From contig JANYIP010000335.1 of the NCBI GenBank assembly GCA_025361995.1, positions 1 to 8,238 on the forward strand: 8,238 bases of DNA, in the 5' to 3' direction. Shown piece by piece: positions 5,605 to 8,238 of the stretch (position 1 is its first letter; each line of letters opens with the position of its first letter). The notes under the pieces are model-generated. The model was not told the DNA's origin. It saw only the letters and a list, made by a program, of their open reading frames with translations, and searched no databases. This DNA comes from Streptomycetales bacterium (lineage in GTDB: Bacteria; Actinomycetota; Actinomycetes; Prado026). Position numbers and translations under genes: made by a program.

Positions 5605-6741
5605 GTGGACATGCAGCCTGTGCACGTCAGACCCGCGCGGCGAGCCTGGACCTTCCGTCGGCCGCGGTCGTTCGCCGTCGTCGCAGCCCTTGCGGTCCTC
5701 GGTGGCTTGCTCGGCGCGGGCGTCGGACCGGCGTCGGCCGCCACGGTCACGGTCGTGCACCCGGGCGCCAACCTCATCACCGCGATCAGCGCGTTGCGCG
5801 CCGGCGACACCCTGCAGCTCGCGGCCGGGACGTACAGCCAGGCGTACATGCGGATCACGATGGCCGCCGGGACCGCGGCCGCCCCCATCACGGTCACGGC
5901 GCAGGACCCAGCCCACCCGCCGCTGATCCTCGGCGGTCTCGAGCTCTACAGCCCCACGTACGTCGCGATCCGGCACCTGCGCATCCAGGGCACCTTCGCC
6001 GGGCTCGCCGGGCTGAACATGGTCGGCGGCACCGGCTGGATCGTGGACAGCACCGAGGTCTGGGGCGCCCAGCAGACGCTGTCGCTCGCGAACGTGGTGA
6101 TCGGCGGAAGCGGCGGCTACCCGCGCAACTTCACCTTCAGCCAGAACTGTGTCCACGACGCGGCGAACTCCACCAACCCCGACCAGGTCGACCACAACGT
6201 GTACGTGACGTTCCCCGGCAGCACGACCACCAGCGGCACGATCACGCGCAACATCATGTGGGACGCCCCGCACGGGGAGAACATCAAGATCGGCAACGGC
6301 GGGCTGGACGGGGCGCTGGGCGCGTGGAACGTCCGGGTCTCGAACAACACTCTGGTCACCGGCGGTCGCCAGCTCCTGCTGCACGCGAACGTCCGCAACA
6401 CCACGGTGATCGGGAACCTCTTCTACGACGCGACCCAGGGGTTCGTGGCCAGCCCGAAGACGACCCAGGTCTACATCCACGACGTGATCGGCACCGGCAA
6501 CACGTTCTCGTACAACTACTCGGCCGCGGCCACCATGTTCATCTACGACCCCAAGTCCGTGGTCACCCTCGGCGTGGGCAACGTGACCGGCGCGAACCCG
6601 GCGTTCACCGGCGTCAACACCTGCGCGGGCTGGAAGCAGACCCTGGCGGCCGCGCTGCCGTACGGGCGGTGGGGGACCAGCAGCTTCGTCCCGCTGTCCG
6701 TACCGCCGTCCGACCGGATCACCGGCCCCTTCTGGCACTGA
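5605..6741 (+). CDS. Secreted right-handed parallel beta-helix protein
   Basis: A 378-residue exported protein. The N-terminus is Arg-rich to about residue 21 (RPARRAWTFRRPR), then a hydrophobic segment (22-41) ends in PASA|ATVTV, a good signal peptidase I site after residue 45. The mature part opens with GANLITAISALRAGDTLQLAAGTY, the usual entry of pectate-lyase/PL6-like beta-helices. It continues with PITVTAQDP, short repeated turns rich in N, G, T and V (VRVSNNTLVTGG, NTTVIGNLFYD, GTITRNIMWD), and aligned strands expected of PbH1 repeats. Two Cys (182 and 340) could form a disulfide. GTG 5605 is chosen because GGGGAG (5592-5597) is 7 nt upstream; ATG 5611 and GTG 5557 are alternatives. The frame is open back to ATG 5377, but that lies inside the SseB gene. 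A polysaccharide-binding or lyase role is possible, but catalytic residues cannot be assigned. Confidence 0.8.
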   Translation: MDMQPVHVRPARRAWTFRRPRSFAVVAALAVLGGLLGAGVGPASAATVTVVHPGANLITAISALRAGDTLQLAAGTYSQAYMRITMAAGTAAAPITVTAQDPAHPPLILGGLELYSPTYVAIRHLRIQGTFAGLAGLNMVGGTGWIVDSTEVWGAQQTLSLANVVIGGSGGYPRNFTFSQNCVHDAANSTNPDQVDHNVYVTFPGSTTTSGTITRNIMWDAPHGENIKIGNGGLDGALGAWNVRVSNNTLVTGGRQLLLHANVRNTTVIGNLFYDATQGFVASPKTTQVYIHDVIGTGNTFSYNYSAAATMFIYDPKSVVTLGVGNVTGANPAFTGVNTCAGWKQTLAAALPYGRWGTSSFVPLSVPPSDRITGPFWH

Positions 6742-6754
6742 GGCCAGCTGGCAC

Positions 6755-6784
6755 GTGAGGACTGGGTCGCAAGGCTGGTAGCCT
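6755..6784 (+). promoter_or_regulatory. Candidate promoter of the infC operon
   Basis: TAGCCT at 6779-6784 fits the TANNNT -10 consensus. GTGAGG at 6755-6760 lies 18 bp upstream and shares the TGA core with a TTGACA -35. It sits just after the beta-helix stop, about 300 bp before infC. It is the best match in the gap but is only a pattern match. Confidence 0.4.
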
Positions 6785-6814
6785 TCGGGTACGACCGACC
6801 GCGTCGATCCGGGC

Positions 6815-6836
6815 ACTGCGCCGGTGCTGGCGCAGT
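6815..6836 (+). other. Leader hairpin, 8-bp perfect stem
   Basis: ACTGCGCC (6815-6822) pairs fully with GGCGCAGT (6829-6836) around a 6-nt loop GGTGCT. It would be the first strong stem in the infC leader RNA if transcription starts near 6790. Confidence 0.6.
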
Positions 6837-6842
6837 CTGCAA

Positions 6843-6861
6843 GTGGAGGCCCACCTCCCAC
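6843..6861 (+). other. Leader hairpin enclosing a GGAGG
   Basis: GTGGAGG (6843-6849) pairs with CCTCCCAC (6854-6861) with one bulged C (6857) and loop CCCA. The GGAGG here resembles a Shine-Dalgarno but no plausible start follows it. It could be part of the leader fold only. Confidence 0.45.
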
Positions 6862-6893
6862 CCGCCAGCCCTCGAGGCTGTCGGGTCCGGTCC

Positions 6894-6913
6894 GGCACCA
6901 GTTCGCTGGTGCC
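6894..6913 (+). other. Leader hairpin with UUCG tetraloop
   Basis: GGCACCAG (6894-6901) and CTGGTGCC (6906-6913) form a perfect 8-bp stem closed by a TTCG (UUCG) tetraloop. UUCG loops are common in structured RNA. The closing pair is G-C rather than the extra-stable C-G. This stem is hard to explain as coding sequence and supports a functional leader RNA. Confidence 0.65.
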
Positions 6914-6975
6914 TGCAAGCGTGCGCGCAGCCCCGCGTTCTGGGGCCGGCGGGCATGCTCGGCCGGTCGTTCACG

Positions 6976-7013
6976 GGCCCCCGCCTGCTCCAGGCACGGG
7001 GGCCTTCCTCGTT
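6976..7013 (+). terminator. Terminator-like hairpin in the infC leader (candidate attenuator)
   Basis: GGCCCCC (6976-6982) pairs with GGGGGCC (6998-7004), and GCCTG (6983-6987) with CAGGC (6991-6995) over a CTC loop, leaving A-C bulged. This gives a 12-bp, almost all G-C stem. It is followed by TTCCTCGTT, a weak U-rich tract of the kind seen in high-GC genomes. It lies about 80 bp before the infC start, inside the leader, so it would act as an attenuator, or else mark the end of an upstream transcript. Confidence 0.5.
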
Positions 7014-7032
7014 CCCGGAGTCGCGTCACCGA

Positions 7033-7052
7033 GCTCGCGGCGAGCGATCGCC
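7033..7052 (+). other. Two overlapping small hairpins upstream of the infC ribosome site
   Basis: GCTCG (7033-7037) can pair with CGAGC (7041-7045), or GGCGA (7039-7043) can pair with TCGCC (7048-7052) around a GCGA (GNRA) tetraloop. The two share bases 7041-7043 and so exclude each other. They end about 20 nt before the Shine-Dalgarno. Confidence 0.35.
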
Positions 7053-7071
7053 CTTTACGTCCACCGTCCTG

Positions 7072-7077
7072 AGGAGG
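7072..7077 (+). promoter_or_regulatory. Shine-Dalgarno of infC that fixes the ATC start
   Basis: AGGAGG is a full match to the anti-Shine-Dalgarno core, followed by GCAC and then ATC at 7082. The spacing of 4 nt is short but workable. The nearest standard start (GTG 7127) is 49 nt downstream, far outside ribosome reach, so this site supports initiation at ATC. The in-frame TGA at 7070-7072 touches its first base. Confidence 0.75.
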
Positions 7078-7081
7078 GCAC

Positions 7082-7759
7082 ATCAGCGCAGAGCCCCGCA
7101 TCAACGACCGGATCCGCGTCCCCGAGGTGCGGCTAGTCGGTCCGAACGGCGAGCCGGTCGGCATCGTCCGCATCGAGGATGCCCTCAGGCTGGCCCAGGA
7201 GTCCGACCTCGACCTCGTCGAGGTGGCCCCGATGGCCCGACCCCCGGTCTGCAAGCTCATGGACTACGGCAAGTTCAAGTACGAGTCGGCCATGAAGGCC
7301 CGTGAGGACCGCAAGAAGCAGGTCAACACGGTCATCAAGGAGATGAAGCTCCGGCCGAAGATCGACCCGCACGACTACGAGACCAAGAAGGGTCACGTCG
7401 TCCGGTTCTTGAACGCCGGGGACAAGGTCAAGATCACCATCATGTTCCGGGGCCGCGAGCAGTCGCGACCCGAGCTCGGCTACCGGTTGCTGCAGCGCCT
7501 CGCCGGCGACGTCGCGGACATCGGGACGATCGAGTCGGCGCCGAAGCAGGACGGCCGCAACATGATCATGGTGCTCGGACCGACCCGGAAGAAGGCCGAC
7601 GTCCGAGCAGAGCGCGAGGCGGAGAAGCGCCGGAACCCGGCGACAGCAGCCGAGTCCGGCCATGGGCAGGAGCCGGCCGACGTCCCCGACGTCGCCGCCG
7701 CTCTCGCCGCTGACCTCGAGGCCGCAGCCGCAGTCGCCGAGACCGAGACCGTCGAGTAG
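7082..7759 (+). CDS. infC: Translation initiation factor IF-3, rare ATC start
   Basis: IF-3 binds the 30S subunit, keeps it free of 50S and checks the start codon-initiator tRNA pairing. From ATC 7082 the product has 225 residues and begins ISAEPRINDRIRVPEVRLVG (initiator read as Met), which aligns with the usual actinobacterial N-terminus. The signature KLMDYGKFKYESAMK is at 58-72, an Arg/Lys-rich linker helix follows to about 89, and the C-domain carries KKGHVVRFL, ITIMFRGREQSRPELG and QDGRNMIMVLGP up to about 167. The last 58 residues are a charged then Ala/Glu-rich tail (AAALAADLEAAAAVAE), a lineage-variable extension. Between the in-frame stop 7070-7072 and GTG 7127 there is no ATG, GTG, TTG or CTG codon. 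Starting at 7127 would remove 15 conserved residues. AUU/AUC/AUA starts are known for infC elsewhere and allow IF-3 to repress itself. It heads infC-rpmI-rplT. Confidence 0.95.
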   Translation: MSAEPRINDRIRVPEVRLVGPNGEPVGIVRIEDALRLAQESDLDLVEVAPMARPPVCKLMDYGKFKYESAMKAREDRKKQVNTVIKEMKLRPKIDPHDYETKKGHVVRFLNAGDKVKITIMFRGREQSRPELGYRLLQRLAGDVADIGTIESAPKQDGRNMIMVLGPTRKKADVRAEREAEKRRNPATAAESGHGQEPADVPDVAAALAADLEAAAAVAETETVE

Positions 7760-7844
7760 GTCAGCACCACACGCCAGCCTGAACGAGAACCGTCAGTTCC
7801 ACGAAACGGCCCTTGAGCCGCGACCTCAGAGGAGACACGGCGTC

Positions 7845-8039
7845 ATGCCGAAGATGAAGACGCACAGCGGATCGAAGAAGCGATTCCGGGTGACCGGGAC
7901 CGGCAAGATCATGCGCGAGAAGGCCAACCGCCGGCACCTGCTGGAGAGCAAGTCCTCCAAGCGCACCCGCCGCCTCGCCCTCGATGTCGTCGCCGCACCC
8001 TCAGACGTGAAGAAGATCAAGCGCCTCCTCGGCATCTGA
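7845..8039 (+). CDS. rpmI: 50S ribosomal protein L35
   Basis: A 64-residue basic protein of usual L35 length. It begins MPKMKTHSGSKKRFRVTGTG, containing the L35 signature KTHSGSKKRF, and ends with KKIKRLLGI. It sits in the large ribosomal subunit. ATG 7845 is preceded by AGAGGAG (7828-7834) at 10 nt. An 85-bp gap separates it from infC. I see no clear promoter or terminator there, so it is probably cotranscribed. Upstream in-frame sequence (from 7662) is a shadow of the infC tail and gap. Confidence 0.96.
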   Translation: MPKMKTHSGSKKRFRVTGTGKIMREKANRRHLLESKSSKRTRRLALDVVAAPSDVKKIKRLLGI

Positions 8040-8061
8040 CCTGAGCCGTCCCGACCAGACA

Positions 8062-8084
8062 GGTACGACCGCGCAGGTCGCACC
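8062..8084 (+). other. Hairpin in the rpmI-rplT gap
   Basis: CGACC (8066-8070) pairs with GGTCG (8076-8080) over loop GCGCA. The stem is extended by GGT (8062-8064) with ACC (8082-8084) across an A/C mismatch. It lies in the 81-bp gap, 24 bases before the rplT Shine-Dalgarno. There is no T-tract, so it is not a terminator. It might stabilise the message or take part in L20 control. Confidence 0.4.
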
Positions 8085-8120
8085 GGCCGACTGAACCCCG
8101 ATTGAACAAGGAGTACCCAA

Positions 8121-8238
8121 GTGGCACGCGTGAAGCGGGCGGTCAACGCCCAGAAGAAGCGTCGCGAGACTCTCGAGCGGGCCAGCGGCTACCGCGGTCA
8201 GCGGTCGCGGCTGTACCGGAAGGCCAAGGAGCAGGTCA
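8121..8238 (+). CDS. rplT: 50S ribosomal protein L20, 3'-partial
   Basis: The first 39 codons of L20 are present and the frame runs off the window. MARVKRAVNAQKKRRE and ASGYRGQRSRLYRKAKEQV are the family's conserved basic N-terminus, which threads into 23S rRNA during early 50S assembly. In several bacteria L20 also represses its own operon by binding the mRNA leader. GTG 8121 is preceded by AAGGAG (8108-8113) with 7-nt spacing. The gene follows rpmI by 81 bp, the usual order infC-rpmI-rplT. Confidence 0.96.
   Translation, partial: MARVKRAVNAQKKRRETLERASGYRGQRSRLYRKAKEQV

Larger units (their letters stand above)
6742..7081 (+). promoter_or_regulatory. infC 5' leader region, non-coding and hairpin-rich
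   Basis: These 340 bases between the beta-helix stop and the IF-3 start contain no convincing gene. They hold a candidate promoter, at least five hairpins, a terminator-like stem and a strong Shine-Dalgarno. Perfect or near-perfect stems are at 6815-6836, 6843-6861, 6894-6913, 6930-6946 and 6976-7004. infC-rpmI-rplT operons in other bacteria are controlled by structured leaders that bind L20 or attenuate transcription. Whether this leader is a member of a known class cannot be told without a covariance search. Starting from the candidate promoter, the RNA leader would be about 290 nt. Confidence 0.6.

Noticed and set aside
6732..6752. Terminator at the end of the beta-helix gene (CTGGC/GCCAG stem plus the GCCAGCTGGC palindrome)
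   Set aside because: The stem is only 5 bp, overlaps the stop codon, and has no T-tract. Too weak to call.
7127..7129. GTG 7127 as the infC start
   Set aside because: It lacks a nearby Shine-Dalgarno and cuts off 15 residues conserved in IF-3. AGGAGG followed by ATC 7082 fits better.
5482..7260. 592-residue open frame on the minus strand
   Set aside because: It covers the beta-helix gene, the infC leader and the infC start in antisense. No recognisable motif or Shine-Dalgarno; a GC-rich shadow.
6955..7305. Leader peptide or gene starting at ATG 6955 in the infC leader
   Set aside because: No Shine-Dalgarno precedes it, it runs out of frame through infC, and the product is Arg/Pro-rich without recognisable motifs.

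Overview
The window is high-GC DNA with strong G/C preference at third codon positions. Every supported gene lies on the + strand, GTG starts are common, and the infC-rpmI-rplT proteins are of actinobacterial type (IF-3 N-terminus RINDRIRVPEVRL). This points to a chromosomal segment of an Actinomycetota species. I cannot fix the genus from sequence alone. I see no transposase, integrase, tRNA, rRNA or CRISPR array.

Region 1 (1-633) is the 3' part of a serine esterase of the alpha/beta-hydrolase fold. Region 2 (655-4771) is a compact molybdenum-hydroxylase maturation cluster: a CoxD-type MoxR AAA+ ATPase, a CoxE-type VWA protein, an XdhC/CoxF protein and a MocA-like nucleotidyltransferase. The first three overlap end to end (4 bp and 8 bp), so translational coupling is likely. 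Such genes insert, sulfurate or cytidylylate the Mo cofactor of CO-dehydrogenase/xanthine-dehydrogenase-type enzymes. No structural subunit of such an enzyme is visible here. Two short tandem repeats mark this region: a 9-bp repeat coding (Gly-Thr-Asp)5 inside the ATPase, and a 12-bp repeat that fills the whole gap between xdhC and mocA.

Region 3 (4782-6741) holds an SseB-family protein and a secreted right-handed beta-helix protein with a signal peptide. Region 4 (6742-8238) is the conserved translation operon infC-rpmI-rplT (IF-3, L35, L20), with rplT cut by the window end. It is preceded by a leader of about 300 nt rich in hairpins, including a terminator-like stem and a possible competing fold. 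The infC frame has no ATG, GTG, TTG or CTG between its upstream in-frame stop and residue 16, so it must begin at a rare codon, most likely ATC at 7082 behind a strong Shine-Dalgarno. This matches the known autoregulation of IF-3 through non-standard starts.

Several starts lack a good Shine-Dalgarno but have a TAGCGT hexamer 6-7 nt upstream, the geometry of actinobacterial leaderless promoters. The window is mostly ordinary core and accessory chromosome. I did not find a convincing wholly new system. The most interesting signals are the infC leader and start, the stop-to-start 12-bp repeat, and the maturation cluster without its enzyme.
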